This document shows, piece after piece, positions 31,102-41,200 of a stretch of 47,527 nucleotides of DNA. Numbering within the stretch: position 1 is the first letter of the stretch; every line of letters starts with the position of its first letter. The translations under genes were made by a program, and so were the position numbers. This DNA comes from JBBIQS01 sp037442205. Its GTDB lineage: Bacteria > Myxococcota > Myxococcia > Myxococcales > UBA5297. The notes beneath the pieces were generated by a model that was not told where the DNA came from, searched no databases, and saw nothing but the letters and a program-made list of their open reading frames with translations. The stretch lies in the NCBI GenBank assembly GCA_037442205.1, contig JBBIQS010000066.1:1-47527 (forward strand), written 5' to 3'.

Positions 31102-32139
31102 ATGGACAACGCCGTCGCCAACCAGGTGCTCCGCTCGAGGGCCAACGAGATCCTCTCCTCGCTATCGGGCGGCCGCGGGCTGATGCCCCGGGCCAAGAAC
31201 CTGATCAAGCAGGTGGCCCATCAGTCGGGGGTGACCGCGGCGCTGTCGCGCTGGACCGGCCCGCGGGCGGCGGTGCTCATCTACCACAAGGTCGAGCGGC
31301 GCGACCGCGGGCCCTTCGGCATCCCCGCCATCGACGTGAACCAGTTCGCCCGCCACCTCGAGCACCTGGCGCAGAATTACGAGGTGATGCCCCTCTCCCG
31401 GCTGGCGGATTGCCTGCGCAAGGGACAGGCGCCGCGGCGGGCGGCGGCCATCACCTTCGACGACGGCTATCGCAACAACCTGCTGCTGGCCTACCCTCTG
31501 CTGCGGCGCTGGCGGATGCCGGCCACGGTCTTCGTCACCACCGGGCTGGTGGGCACCCGCCAGTGGATGTGGACCCACGAGGTGGCCGAGATGGGGCTGC
31601 GCTACGGCCTGGGCGCGCTGGCCCAGGCCGGCGGCGACCGGCTGTTCGCCACCATCCTCGAGTCGGACTCGCCCCAGGCCTGGCGGATGGAGGCGGCGCT
31701 GGAATACCTGGTGGGGCTGGGCCCGCGCCGCGACGAGGTGCTCAAGCGGCTGCGCGGCGCCTTCCCGCTGGCCCCCGACGACGAGAACACCTTCCTCAGC
31801 TGGGACGAGGTGCGGGCGCTGCACGCCGGCGGGATCGAGATCGGCTCGCACACCGTCAGCCACCCGATCCTCGCCGAGCTGCCGGCGGAGCGGATCGAGC
31901 AGGAGCTGCGCGCCTCCAGCCAGGCCATCGCCGACTCCGTCGGGGAGAGGCCGCAGATGTTCTGCTACCCGCACGGCAGCTACAACCTGCAGGTCAAGCA
32001 GATCGCCCAGCGCCACTACCGCGCCGCGGTGACCACCCTCTCCGGGCAGAACACCCCCGAGACCGATCCCCTGGAGCTCAGGCGCATCGCCGCCTTCTCG
32101 GTGGCCGAGCTCAGCTTCGAGCTGCTGCGGGCCCGCTGA
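31102..32139 (+). CDS. Polysaccharide deacetylase (NodB homology domain)
   Basis: A 345-residue enzyme with the NodB fold of carbohydrate esterase family 4. Motif 1 is TFDDGY at about residue 117, motif 2 SHTVSHP at about 250, and motif 3 is the FCYPHGSYN stretch. YHKV near residue 56 is also typical. There is no clear signal peptide; a helical N-terminal extension of about 45 residues precedes the domain. Members remove acetyl groups from peptidoglycan, chitin oligomers or exopolysaccharide; the substrate cannot be told here. The ATG follows GGGAG by 7 bases. It ends 4 bases from the convergent TIM44-like gene, so the two share the 3' region without a separate terminator. Confidence 0.88.
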   Translation: MDNAVANQVLRSRANEILSSLSGGRGLMPRAKNLIKQVAHQSGVTAALSRWTGPRAAVLIYHKVERRDRGPFGIPAIDVNQFARHLEHLAQNYEVMPLSRLADCLRKGQAPRRAAAITFDDGYRNNLLLAYPLLRRWRMPATVFVTTGLVGTRQWMWTHEVAEMGLRYGLGALAQAGGDRLFATILESDSPQAWRMEAALEYLVGLGPRRDEVLKRLRGAFPLAPDDENTFLSWDEVRALHAGGIEIGSHTVSHPILAELPAERIEQELRASSQAIADSVGERPQMFCYPHGSYNLQVKQIAQRHYRAAVTTLSGQNTPETDPLELRRIAAFSVAELSFELLRAR

Positions 32140-32143
32140 CGCG

Positions 32144-33652
32144 CTAGCCCCGGTAGGCCTCGTCCTGCTCGATGCGCGAGACCACCCAGTCGAACTCGCC
32201 GCTGGTGACCCGCGCCTGGCAGAACTGGCACTGGCCGGCCTGGCTGACCTGCAGCGGGGCGCCACAGTTCGGGCACTTCTTCTCCAGCCCGGCCCGGCCC
32301 CGGGTGCCCACCCCGCGCACCAGGGTCCAGTACTCGCTGAACTCGCGCCGGGTGCGCGGGCTGCCCGAGACCACCCGCCCGCCGGCGTCGGCCACGTAGT
32401 AGTCGAGGCCGCTGGCGAAGATCCGGACCGTCACCGAGTCGAACCAGGCGTCGCTGGCCACCTGCGCCAGCTCGATCCGCTCGATGGCGGTCTGCTCGAC
32501 CACGTTGCGCAGCCCGCGCCGCTTGAAGGCCTCCATCCAGTAGACCTGGGTCTGGAAGAGGTTGTCGGTGACGAAGGGCCGAGCCCGGCTCCAGTCGCGC
32601 GACGACCAGGCCTGCTGCATCTCCAGGAAGATCATGGTGGCGCGGGCGTTCAGTTCCTCCAGCTTGAAGCCCGCGTCCCGCTCTTCCAAGGCGGCGATTC
32701 CCGAGCTGGCCTGCGGGTCGACCAGGGTCGGCAGGTCGGTGCCCTCCTCCTCGACCTCCCCGCCCAGCTCCGGCGGCCGCGGCTCGCTGGAGAACAGCTC
32801 GACATCCGCCAGCGCCCAGTCGAGCTCGCCGGTGCGGACCAGCGTGCCGCAGTAGCTGCAGCGGTTTCCCTGCATCGCGTCGAGCGCCGCGCCGCAGGAC
32901 GGACAGCCGAACTTGGCGGCGGCCTGCGGCGGCCGCGAGCGCGCCCCGGCCTTGCGCTCCAGGGTCCAGCGCTCGACCGCGTAGTAGCGGCGATCGGCCT
33001 CGCCTCCGTCCTGCTGCCGGTGGCGCTCGGTGTAGTTGGACTCGAAGAGCACTGCCACCCGGGCCCGGCCGCGGTTCTCCGAGGGCAGCCGCACCGCCAC
33101 CAGCTTCATGGCGCCCACCACCACGTCGCGGACCTCGACCAGCCCGTCCGCTCCGCGCGCCAGCTTCCCGTCGAGCCCCGGCTCGAGCCACGGCGACAGC
33201 TCGGCCAGCGCGCCCCGGCCGCGGGCCTGCTGGACCCGGGCGTAGAGGGCGTAAAGGAAGTCCTCGAACACCACCAGCGAGAAGTCGGGATCCTCCTCGC
33301 GCAGCCGCAGCAGCTTGCGCTTGGGGTTCTCGCCGGGCGGGGCGCTGATCACCGCGGTCGGCAGGCTCTGCCACTCGGTCGCCCGGGAGTCGCGGGCCTT
33401 GGCGGCGATCCAGAAGATCGCCACCAGGATCGCCACCGGGACGCCGATCTGCGGGTGGTTGAAGAGGAGCCAGAACACCAGCGACAGCAGGCCGCTGTCG
33501 TCCCCGCCGCCGTGGTGGCCGCCGCCGAAGCTGCGGCCGCCGGAGAAGGTGTCGCCGCCGCCGGCGCGGGCCCAGGCCTCGGCCGCCAGCCCGAGCGTCA
33601 GGCCCGCGGCCAGAAGCAGCCAGCTCCGGCGAGACAGCCGCCCAGGCCTCAT
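32144..33652 (-). CDS. TIM44-like domain protein with two zinc ribbons
   Basis: A 502-residue membrane-anchored protein. The signal or anchor SRRSWLLLAAGLTLGLAAEAWA is followed by a Gly/His-rich stretch and a second helix (VAILVAIFWIAA). A first TIM44/MBA1-like cone domain, about 115-245, is followed by zinc ribbon CPSCGAALDA..NRCSYCGT. A second TIM44-like domain (ATMIFLEMQQAWSSRDWSRARPFVTD) is followed by a second ribbon (CPNCGAPLQVSQAGQCQFCQA). A two-fold domain-plus-ribbon duplication is therefore visible. Its function in bacteria is not established. ATG 33652 overlaps the stop of the upstream TPM gene (ATGA), and the pair looks co-translated. Confidence 0.78.
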   Translation of the reverse strand: MRPGRLSRRSWLLLAAGLTLGLAAEAWARAGGGDTFSGGRSFGGGHHGGGDDSGLLSLVFWLLFNHPQIGVPVAILVAIFWIAAKARDSRATEWQSLPTAVISAPPGENPKRKLLRLREEDPDFSLVVFEDFLYALYARVQQARGRGALAELSPWLEPGLDGKLARGADGLVEVRDVVVGAMKLVAVRLPSENRGRARVAVLFESNYTERHRQQDGGEADRRYYAVERWTLERKAGARSRPPQAAAKFGCPSCGAALDAMQGNRCSYCGTLVRTGELDWALADVELFSSEPRPPELGGEVEEEGTDLPTLVDPQASSGIAALEERDAGFKLEELNARATMIFLEMQQAWSSRDWSRARPFVTDNLFQTQVYWMEAFKRRGLRNVVEQTAIERIELAQVASDAWFDSVTVRIFASGLDYYVADAGGRVVSGSPRTRREFSEYWTLVRGVGTRGRAGLEKKCPNCGAPLQVSQAGQCQFCQARVTSGEFDWVVSRIEQDEAYRG

Positions 33653-34275
33653 GGCGCGCTGACCTCGTCCGGCAGCTCGTTGCGGTCGTCGGCCTGGCGC
33701 GGGTGGTGCCGGCCCAGGATCGGCCCCAGTGCCTCGAGCGCGGGGATGAAGCGCGCCTCGTCCAGCTCGCGGACCGAGCGCCGCAGCTCCTCGACCAGCG
33801 ACCGCCACTCCTCACCCATCAGCGCGGTGTTCAGCCCCAGGTCGGCCACCACCTCCACCCGGCGCTCGAGCATCGAGACGTAGACCAGGATTCCCCCGCG
33901 CGCGGAGGTGCGGCTGATCCCCATCTCCACGAAGGCGGCGCGGGCGGCACAGAGGACGTGGTGCCGCTGCAGCGCAGCGCCCGCCAGCAGCCGGCGCAGC
34001 GGCGGCAGATAGGCGCACAGGCCGGCGCCGACGAGGAAGACCAGCGCCAGGTCGAGCGGGCTGAGCGAGGGCAGGCTCGGCGGGGCCAGGACCTCGACCG
34101 CCACCGCCGCTGCCAGGACCAGCAGGACGCCGAACAGGTAGTCGGCGTGGCGGTAGCTCCCAGAGCGCTTGCGCAGCGCCACCACCAGCTCGGCCGAGGT
34201 CTGCCGCTCGACCTGCCGGATGGCCTCGACCGCCTTCGCCCGCAGCCCGGGGCTCAAGAAGCCGCGCGCCGACAT
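33649..34275 (-). CDS. TPM-domain membrane protein
   Basis: A 208-residue protein of the TPM (DUF477, YgcG/Psb32-like) group. The N-terminal part has AIRQVERQTSAELVVAL, the start of the TPM fold. It is interrupted by two membrane helices (about 44-62 and 73-92), then resumes with FVEMGISRTSARGGILVYVSMLERRVEVVADLGL, the classic TPM signature, and a C-terminal helix. Helices within the domain mark the inner-membrane subgroup. It overlaps the TIM44-like gene by ATGA. TPM proteins often cluster with LemA, but no lemA is present here. Role unknown, probably envelope maintenance. Confidence 0.82.
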   Translation of the reverse strand: MSARGFLSPGLRAKAVEAIRQVERQTSAELVVALRKRSGSYRHADYLFGVLLVLAAAVAVEVLAPPSLPSLSPLDLALVFLVGAGLCAYLPPLRRLLAGAALQRHHVLCAARAAFVEMGISRTSARGGILVYVSMLERRVEVVADLGLNTALMGEEWRSLVEELRRSVRELDEARFIPALEALGPILGRHHPRQADDRNELPDEVSAP

Positions 34276-34294
34276 GAAACCTCCGCCTCCTCGG

Positions 34295-34909
34295 TCAGAA
34301 CAGCAGCTTGAAGCGCAGCCATCCGCCGGCGTCGAAGCCCCCGCCCGCCGGCAGCCCGTAGCGCAGCGTCGCGGTGAGCGCCGGGCCGAGGACGAAGCGG
34401 TTGCGGACCACCTCGATGTCCAGCGCCAGCTCGCCCTCGCCGAGGAAGATCGGAATCAGGAAGTCGGCCTGGGGGATCGGCGAATTGGCCGCCAGCATCA
34501 GCTCGATTCCCCCGGCCAGCCGGGCCATCAGCCGCGGATTGGACCAGGGGCCCATGTTGCGGTTGACGCCCACCGTGCCCCGCAGGCCGAGATAGCCGGG
34601 CAGCCCGCCGGCCAGCCCCACCCGCCAGTCGAGGTCGGCGGCCACGAAGTCCCAGCTCAGGCGGAACGAGGCCCCCAGGGCGTGGGCGCGGAAGTCGAGG
34701 TCCGGAGTCGAGCCGTGGCCGAGCTTGATCTTCGGGTAGGCGTAGCCGCCCAGGGTGACGATGCTCGCCCCCAGGTCGAGGGAGAAGGAGTTGGTGGCAG
34801 GGACGAAATCCTCGGCCGGCAGGCGGTTGGCGCTGCTGGCGGCGGCGCCCTCCGCTCCCAGCGCCGCGGCGGGAAGGAGCGCCAATGCCAGCAGGAGTGG
34901 GCGGTGCAT
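34295..34909 (-). CDS. Small outer-membrane beta-barrel protein
   Basis: A 204-residue exported protein. Signal peptide MHRPLLLALALLPAAALGA, then about 180 residues of alternating beta strands (GASIVTLGGYAYPKIKLG and ADLDWRVGLAGGLPGYLGLR), ending in GWLRFKLLF with a terminal Phe, as expected for a barrel of eight to ten strands. I cannot name the family. It lies 19 bases before the TPM gene on the same strand and may be its operon leader. Confidence 0.65.
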   Translation of the reverse strand: MHRPLLLALALLPAAALGAEGAAASSANRLPAEDFVPATNSFSLDLGASIVTLGGYAYPKIKLGHGSTPDLDFRAHALGASFRLSWDFVAADLDWRVGLAGGLPGYLGLRGTVGVNRNMGPWSNPRLMARLAGGIELMLAANSPIPQADFLIPIFLGEGELALDIEVVRNRFVLGPALTATLRYGLPAGGGFDAGGWLRFKLLF

Positions 34910-34998
34910 GCTCGAATCTCCGGGTCGCGTGGAAGCCCAGTCTTTTACCCGGGCCTCGGCGCGAATGCGAGATCGGCGACACGCCCATCGCAGGGCCG

Positions 34999-35025
34999 CC
35001 CCGCCGCCTACGCCCGGCGGCGGGG
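34999..35025. terminator. GC hairpin downstream of the M3 peptidase gene
   Basis: CCCCGCCGCC (34999-35008) and GGCGGCGGGG (35016-35025) form a perfect 10-bp stem with a 7-base loop, 18 bases beyond the stop of the leftward peptidase gene. No T tract follows on that strand. Confidence 0.45.
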
Positions 35026-35042
35026 GCGATTGCCCGGAGCTG

Positions 35043-37163
35043 CTACTGCTCGAGCCCGATGGTCTTCAGGAAGGCCTGGTTGTTGGGCTCGCGGCCGAGG
35101 AAGTCGCGCAGCAGCTTCTCCGGCTCCTCGCTCTTGCCCTTGGCCAGGATGATGTCCCGGTAGCGGCGGCCGACCTCGGGGCTGAGCACGCCCTTGTCCT
35201 TGAAGACCGCGAACATGTCGTCGGCGAAGACCTCGGACCAGAGGTAGCCGTAGTAGCCGGCGTCGTAGCCGCCCATCAGGTGGCCAAAGCTGGCGGCGAA
35301 GTGGGTGCCGGCCACCGGGGTCAGGCCGAGGATGTCGGTGTAGAGCCGCTGGTCCACCTCGTCGGGATTGACCTTGGGACCAGCGGTGTGCAGCGCCTGG
35401 TCGAAGCTGGCCAGAAACACCTGGCGGGTGTAGCGCCAGCCGGCGTCGAAGGAGCGGGCTGCCAGCAGCTTGTCGAAGGTGGCCGCCGGCAGCTTCTGGC
35501 TCGGGTCGCGGAAGTCGCCGCTCATCAGGTCCAGCGCCGGCTTCTCGTAGACCCAGTTCTCCAGCATCTGCGAGGGGGCCTCGACGAAGTCGCGGGCCAC
35601 CGCGGTCCCGGCCTGGCTGCCGTAGCGGGCGCTGGTCAGGGTCTGGTGCATCACGTGGCCGAACTCGTGGAACATCGTGCGCACCTCCTCGAAGGACAGC
35701 AGCGAGGGGCGGTCGCCGGAGGGCGGGTTGAAGTTGGCCATGATCAACGCCACCGGGGCCAGGTACTTGGGGCCGACCTGGCGAGCCATCGTCACCGAGG
35801 CACTGGCGGCGTGGCCGTACTTCCCCGGGCGCGGGAAGAGATCCATGTAGAACGAGGCCACGTAGGCGCCGCTAGGCCGGTCGCGGATCTCGTACAGCTT
35901 GACCTCCGGGGCCCAGAGGTCGGCGCCCTTCACCTCGCGGATGTCGATCGAGAAGAGGGTTTCGTAGACCTTGAACATCCCCTCGAGCACCGTCTGCGCC
36001 GGGAAGTAGTCGCGCAGCGCCTCGCCGTCGAGGGCGAAGTCGCGCTTCTTGATCTGGTTGAGGTAGTAGGCCACGTCCCAGGGATCGACCTTGGCCGACT
36101 TGTCGCCCGTCTGCTGGCGCTTGAGCTCGGTCATCTTGCTCAGGTCGCGATCGCGCAGGGGGCGCAGCTTCTCCTTGAGATCAGCGAGGAAGGTCGCCAC
36201 CGTCTTGGAGGTCCTGGCCATCTGATCCTCGGTGACGAAGTCGGCGTGGTTCGGGTAGCCAAGCAGCCTGGCCTCCTCGTCGCGCAGGGTGAGCGCCTCC
36301 TGCAGCAGCGGCAGGTTGCGGGCGGCCTCGCGGCTCTGGAAGGCGACGTACAGCCGGCGGCGGGCCTCGCCGCTGGAGGCGTTCTCCATGAACGGGATGT
36401 AGTCGGGGTACTTGGTGGTGACGATCACCCTGCCGTCAGCGGCCTTCTTCAGCCGCTGGACCAGCGGCTCGGGGACGCCGGCCAGCTCGGCCTGGGTGAC
36501 CTGGATGCTGTCCACGTTCTCGTTCAGGTTGCGGCTGAACTCGGTCGACAGCTCGGTGAGCCGGGTGCGCAGGGCCACCAGCCGGGCCAGCTTGTCGTCG
36601 GGGAGCTCGAGGCCGTTGCGGCGGAAGTCGCGCATCGTCAGCTCGAGCAGGCGCTTCTGCTGCTCGTCGAGGGGCTCCTTGGTACCGGCGTTGGCCAGGT
36701 AGCCCTTGATGGCCCGGTACAGGTCGCGGCGGCTGGCGATCTGCACCATGTACTTGCCGGCGGTCTCCTCGGCCTGGGCCGAGGCCTCGCGCACCTTCTC
36801 GTCGGGATGGATGTCCTTGAGGATCGACAGCCGGCCGGCGGTGTCGCCGTAGCTGTCGAGCGCCAGCTCCATCGCCTCGGGGGTGTTGGCGAAGGTGCGC
36901 TGGGCGTCGGGCACCGCCACCAGCGCCGCCAGCGCCTTGTCGCACTCGGCCTGCGCCGCCTGAAGCCGCTCGGCGATCTGGGCCGGGGCCAGGTGGTGAT
37001 CGATGAGGGGGACTTGGACGCGCTGGGGCATGGCAGGGCTCGCTGCGGGCTCGGCGCCGCTCTTCCCCGCCGGCTTTGCCGTCGCGCAAGCCAGCGACAG
37101 CCCGCCGAGCAAGACGGGGAGGACGAGCGAGCGCTTCGGGGTCAACGCAAGTGGAAGATTCAT
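35043..37163 (-). CDS. M3-family oligopeptidase, exported, probable lipoprotein
   Basis: A 706-residue zinc metallopeptidase of the thimet oligopeptidase (M3) family. The gluzincin motif is FHEFGHVMHQTL at about residue 490, with the second Glu region FVEAPSQMLENW about 25 residues later and the family signature HFAASFGHLMGGYDAGYYGYLWSEVFADDMF near the C-terminus (described here by its parts GHLMGGYDAGYYGYLW and SEVFADDMF). ATG 37163 opens a signal sequence with SLVLPVLLGGLSLAC, an imperfect lipobox, so it may be a lipoprotein; cytoplasmic relatives lack this. GGAG is 9 bases upstream. It degrades short peptides. It is a single-gene unit, divergent from truA. Confidence 0.92.
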   Translation of the reverse strand: MNLPLALTPKRSLVLPVLLGGLSLACATAKPAGKSGAEPAASPAMPQRVQVPLIDHHLAPAQIAERLQAAQAECDKALAALVAVPDAQRTFANTPEAMELALDSYGDTAGRLSILKDIHPDEKVREASAQAEETAGKYMVQIASRRDLYRAIKGYLANAGTKEPLDEQQKRLLELTMRDFRRNGLELPDDKLARLVALRTRLTELSTEFSRNLNENVDSIQVTQAELAGVPEPLVQRLKKAADGRVIVTTKYPDYIPFMENASSGEARRRLYVAFQSREAARNLPLLQEALTLRDEEARLLGYPNHADFVTEDQMARTSKTVATFLADLKEKLRPLRDRDLSKMTELKRQQTGDKSAKVDPWDVAYYLNQIKKRDFALDGEALRDYFPAQTVLEGMFKVYETLFSIDIREVKGADLWAPEVKLYEIRDRPSGAYVASFYMDLFPRPGKYGHAASASVTMARQVGPKYLAPVALIMANFNPPSGDRPSLLSFEEVRTMFHEFGHVMHQTLTSARYGSQAGTAVARDFVEAPSQMLENWVYEKPALDLMSGDFRDPSQKLPAATFDKLLAARSFDAGWRYTRQVFLASFDQALHTAGPKVNPDEVDQRLYTDILGLTPVAGTHFAASFGHLMGGYDAGYYGYLWSEVFADDMFAVFKDKGVLSPEVGRRYRDIILAKGKSEEPEKLLRDFLGREPNNQAFLKTIGLEQ

Positions 37164-37186
37164 CGGGTCGAGCTCCGTGATGGGAG

Positions 37187-37204
37187 TTAGACGGAAGGGT
37201 CTAA
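37187..37204. promoter_or_regulatory. Small dyad in the peptidase-truA intergenic region
   Basis: TTAGAC and GTCTAA form 6-bp arms around a 6-base spacer, 24-41 bases upstream of the peptidase start. TTAGAC or TAGACC may act as its -10 box. This relatively AT-rich spot is the likeliest promoter region of the leftward gene. Confidence 0.3.
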
Positions 37205-37323
37205 TTCGCACAAACGCACGAAGACGCAAGTCTCTTCTCGCCCCCTCCCCGCCCGAATGCCCACTCTGCGGCACAGCCGACGGCCAATCGCCTGCGCCAC
37301 CCGGCCCGTGGTAGGAGCAGCAC

Positions 37324-38106
37324 ATGGAGCGTCGCACCTACGCCCTGCTGCTCTCCTACGACGGCGGTCCCTACAAGGGGTGGCAACCGCACCCCGAGCT
37401 GCCGACCGTGGGAGGAGTCGTGCGCGCGGCGCTGGCAAGGTGCGGAGTGGGAGCGACGCCGTTCGGCGCCTCGCGCACCGACGCCGGGGTCCACGCCCGC
37501 GCGCAGGTGGCGTCGTTCGCTTCACGGGCCGACCTCGATCCCCAGGTGCTGTTCCGGGCGCTGTCGGCCGAGCTGCCGGCGACGATCCAGCTGCGCTGCT
37601 GCCGCATCGCCCCCAAGAGCTTCCACTCGCACTGGTCGTCGACAGGCAAGGTGTACCGCTACCGGATCTCATTCTGCGGAGAGCCGCGCGCGTGGCGCCT
37701 GCCCGCCCCTCGCTTCGACTTCTGCGCACTCGACCCGGCGCGGCTGGCGCGGGCGATGGCGGCCATCGCCCAGGCCCCGGATGTCTCGGCGCTGTGCGGC
37801 GCCCACGAGCACGGCCAGCGAGAGCGGGTGATCGAGCGCGCCGAGGTCGTCTCGGCGTCGGCGCAGAGCGCGACCCTCGAAGTTCAGGCCGCCGGGTTCG
37901 GCAAGTACCTGGTGCGGCACTTGGTGGGCGCGGCGCTGGGGTTCTCGGTCGGCGCGTATGACGACCAGGAGCTACTGGCCATCCTCGCCGGGAAGGCGCC
38001 CAAGCCTCCGCGGGCCGATGCCGACGGGCTCACGCTACAGCGCGTCCTCTACCCGGCCGAGCTCGACCCGTTTCCCGATCTCGATCGCCTCGCCGAAGCC
38101 GCCTGA
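37324..38106 (+). CDS. truA: tRNA pseudouridine synthase A
   Basis: A 260-residue enzyme that converts uridines 38-40 of tRNA anticodon arms to pseudouridine. The catalytic aspartate lies in GASRTDAGVHA at about residues 49-59. The other family motifs are YDGGPYKGWQ at the start, STGKVYRYRI and FGKYLVRHLVGAALGFSVG near the end. The length is normal. A short upstream leader with no strong ribosome site precedes ATG 37324. It is followed by a 9-bp hairpin. Confidence 0.95.
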   Translation: MERRTYALLLSYDGGPYKGWQPHPELPTVGGVVRAALARCGVGATPFGASRTDAGVHARAQVASFASRADLDPQVLFRALSAELPATIQLRCCRIAPKSFHSHWSSTGKVYRYRISFCGEPRAWRLPAPRFDFCALDPARLARAMAAIAQAPDVSALCGAHEHGQRERVIERAEVVSASAQSATLEVQAAGFGKYLVRHLVGAALGFSVGAYDDQELLAILAGKAPKPPRADADGLTLQRVLYPAELDPFPDLDRLAEAA

Positions 38107-38125
38107 ACAGGCGTTCCGGCTCCTC

Positions 38126-38146
38126 CCAGTGGCGATGCGCCACTGG
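38126..38146. terminator. Perfect 9-bp hairpin after truA
   Basis: CCAGTGGCG (38126-38134) and CGCCACTGG (38138-38146) pair perfectly over the 3-base loop ATG, 20 bases after the truA stop. No T tract. It may be a terminator or an operator for the next gene. Confidence 0.45.
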
Positions 38147-38222
38147 TGCGGCTCCATGTGCCACAATCACGAGCTCGCTTGGCCGCCGGCCGGCCGTCCA
38201 GCGATTGGCCTGGGAGCCCACC

Positions 38223-41200
38223 ATGCGCACCCGAATTGCCGTCGTCCTGCTCGCCCTGGCGGCGTGCTCGAGGACCGGCCTCTCCAACCCCCGCGAGCAG
38301 ATCGTCGCGCTGCAGTTCGATCCCGCCGAGCCCTCGCTGCCGGTGGGCGGCGAGCTGGACGTGGTGGTCCAGGGAGTCAAAGCCAACGGCTCCACCGTCG
38401 ACCTGTCCGACGCGCTCTGGTTCTCCGACGACGCGAGGCTGATCTCCTTTGACGCTCAGCAGGCCCGCGCCCACCTGCGCGGCCTCGGCCGGGGCGACGC
38501 GCTGCTCAGCGCCAGCGCCCGAGGACTCACCGGGACGGTGGTGGTCCACGTCACCGCGCCGGCTCCCGTCAGACTCGAGATCAGCCCGACCTCGCCCACC
38601 CTCGCCATCGGCGGAACGCTGCAGCTGCAGGCGACCGCGATCATGAGCGACTCCACGACTCAGACGATCACCAGCCTGGCCGACTGGTCGTCCGCCGATC
38701 CCTCCATCGCCAGGTTCACCGATCCCAAAGGCACGCTGCTCGGCGCGGCGGAGGGCCAGGTCCAGGTGCAGGCGAGTTGGTCCGGGCTGACGGCGAACGC
38801 CACCGTCAGCGTCTCGGGGAAGGCCCCGGTGCGGCTCGAAATCGATCCGCCCCAGCTGACGATGCCGGTAGGCACCGTGTTCCATCTGCGCGCGATCGCC
38901 GTCTACGCCGACGCGGCCACCAGCGACGTCACGGAGGCAGTGAGCTGGAGCAGCGATACTCCGTCGCTGATCACGGTGGCCGACGTCGCCGGGGAGCGCG
39001 GAAACCTCAAGGCCTATGACGCAGGCACCGCGACCATCAGCGCCTCGTGGCAAGGCCTGTCCGCGCAGGCGTCGGTGACGGCGGTGGCGGCGACACTCAC
39101 CTCGGTCGAGGTCGATCCTCCGCTGCTCGAGCTGGCCAAGGGCACCCGCGGCCAGCTCACCGCCCTGGCCCTCTACTCCGACGGCACCCGCATCGACGTC
39201 ACCGCGGCGGCGACCTGGGACAGCGGCAACAGCAAGGTCGCCTCCGCCGACCCGAAAACCCCGGGGCAGGTCCTGGCGCTTTCTCCGGGCTCGGCCGACC
39301 TGACCGCGACCTTCCTCTCGAAGAAGGGATTCGCCCCGGTCCGCGTCACGGCGGCGGTGCTGCAATCGCTGGAGATCCAGCCGAACAGCGCGGCGCTGCC
39401 CAAGGGGACCACCAAGCGCTTCAAGGCGGTGGGAACCTACTCCGATGGCGCCACCCAGGATCTGACCGATCAGGTGGTCTGGGCGAGCGCCGACAAGGCG
39501 ATCGCCTCGGTCTCCAACGCCGCGCCGTCCCAGGGCGAGGTGACCGCGCTGGCGATTGGGACCACGGGCCTGACCGCCACCCTGGGGACCGCCGCCGCGC
39601 GAGCATTGCTCACCGTCAGCGCCGCGCAGTTGGTCAGCCTGACCGTCGCTCCCCAGACCGCCACGCTGGCCAAGGGCACCGACCTCGCGCTCAAGGCGAC
39701 CGCGACCTTCTCCGACAACTCCACGCTCGACGTCACTGACCAGGTCTTCTGGCTCTCGTCGGCGCCGACGATCGCTTCGGTGACCACCCTCGGTACCGGC
39801 CGCGGCGTGGTCCACGGGGTCGGTCTCGGCAACGCATCGATCGCCGCGAATTGGCTGGGACAGTCGTCCAAGGCCGCTGTCACCGTCACGCCGGCCACCC
39901 TGGTTTCGCTCGCCCTCAAGCCGCTCAATCCGACGCTCTCCGCGGGGGCGGCGCTGCAGATGACCGCCTGGGGCACCTATTCCGATGGCACCTCCCAGGA
40001 GGTGACCACGCTGGTGCTCTGGACCCTCGTCGATCCCCGCATCGCCGGGATCTCCAACGCCGCGGGGTCCAACGGCCTGGTCACCGGTCTCTCCGCCGGA
40101 ACCACCGCGCTGCAGGCGAGCCTCTCCGGAAAGACCGCCCAGACCACCCTCACCGTCACTCCCGCCCTGCTCACCGGGCTGATCGTTACGCCGCCTTTCG
40201 CAACCCTCGATTACCAGGCGAACCTGCAGGCCTCGGCCACGGCCTTCTACAGCGACGGCACCTCGGTGGCGGTGACCAACAGCGCCAACTGGACCAGCGA
40301 CAACCCGTCCGTCGCCTCGGTGGTCACCACCGGCGCGGTGCGCGGCGTCATCACCGGCAATCGCGCCGGCAGCGCCGTCATCACTGCTTCTTTCGGCGGG
40401 CTGACGGCGCAGATGAAAGTCGCGGTCAACGGCCCCAAGCCGAACAAGCTGGTGGTCGCGCCGGCCAGCCTCTCCCTCAACCTCGGAGACAAGTCGCAGC
40501 TCACCGCCACCCTGCTCTACCCCGACGGCACCTCGAGCGACGTGACCGCCACCGCCAGTTGGACTTCTTCCGCGCCGGCGGCGTTCGTCGGCAACGGTGC
40601 CAGCGGCGGGCTGGTGAAGGCGTCAGCGCCCGGAAGCGCAGTCGTCACCGCCAGCGCCAGCGGCCTGAGCGGCACCTGCTCGGTCACCGTGGCCAAGCCC
40701 CAGCCGAACCTGTTGACCGTCACCCCGGCCAACGCCGACATCGCCGTCGGCTCGCAACAGCCGCTGACGGTTCGCGCCTTCTTCCCCGACGGCAGCAGCC
40801 TGGACGTCACCGCCCAGTCCAGCTTCACCTCGGCCGATCCCGCCATCGTCTCCATCAAGGGCAACATCGCCCTCGGCCTCACGGTGGGCGGGCCGGTCAC
40901 GGTGACGGTGGTCTACGGGAACCTGACCGCCACCGCCACCTTCAAGGTGGTCGCCACGAGCTACAAGAGCCTGACCATCAGCCCGCTCGGCCTCACGCTG
41001 AAGACCGGCCAGACCGGCAACCTGACGGCCACGGTCACCGACGGCACCGGCTTGACGATGGACGTCACCGCCCAGGCCAGCTGGAGCTCCAGCGACCTGA
41101 ACATCTGCATGGTGGTGAAGGGCATGGTGGTGGGAGTGGGCGCGGGAACCTGCACCGTGACCGTGAGCTACGGCGGGCTCACCGCCACCACCACCGTGGC

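Noticed and set aside
38126..38146. A third copy of the TGCGCCA/TGGCGCA enhancer dyad
   Set aside because: The hairpin shares TGCGCCA and part of the complement, but the arms and spacer differ, and no -24/-12 promoter lies downstream.
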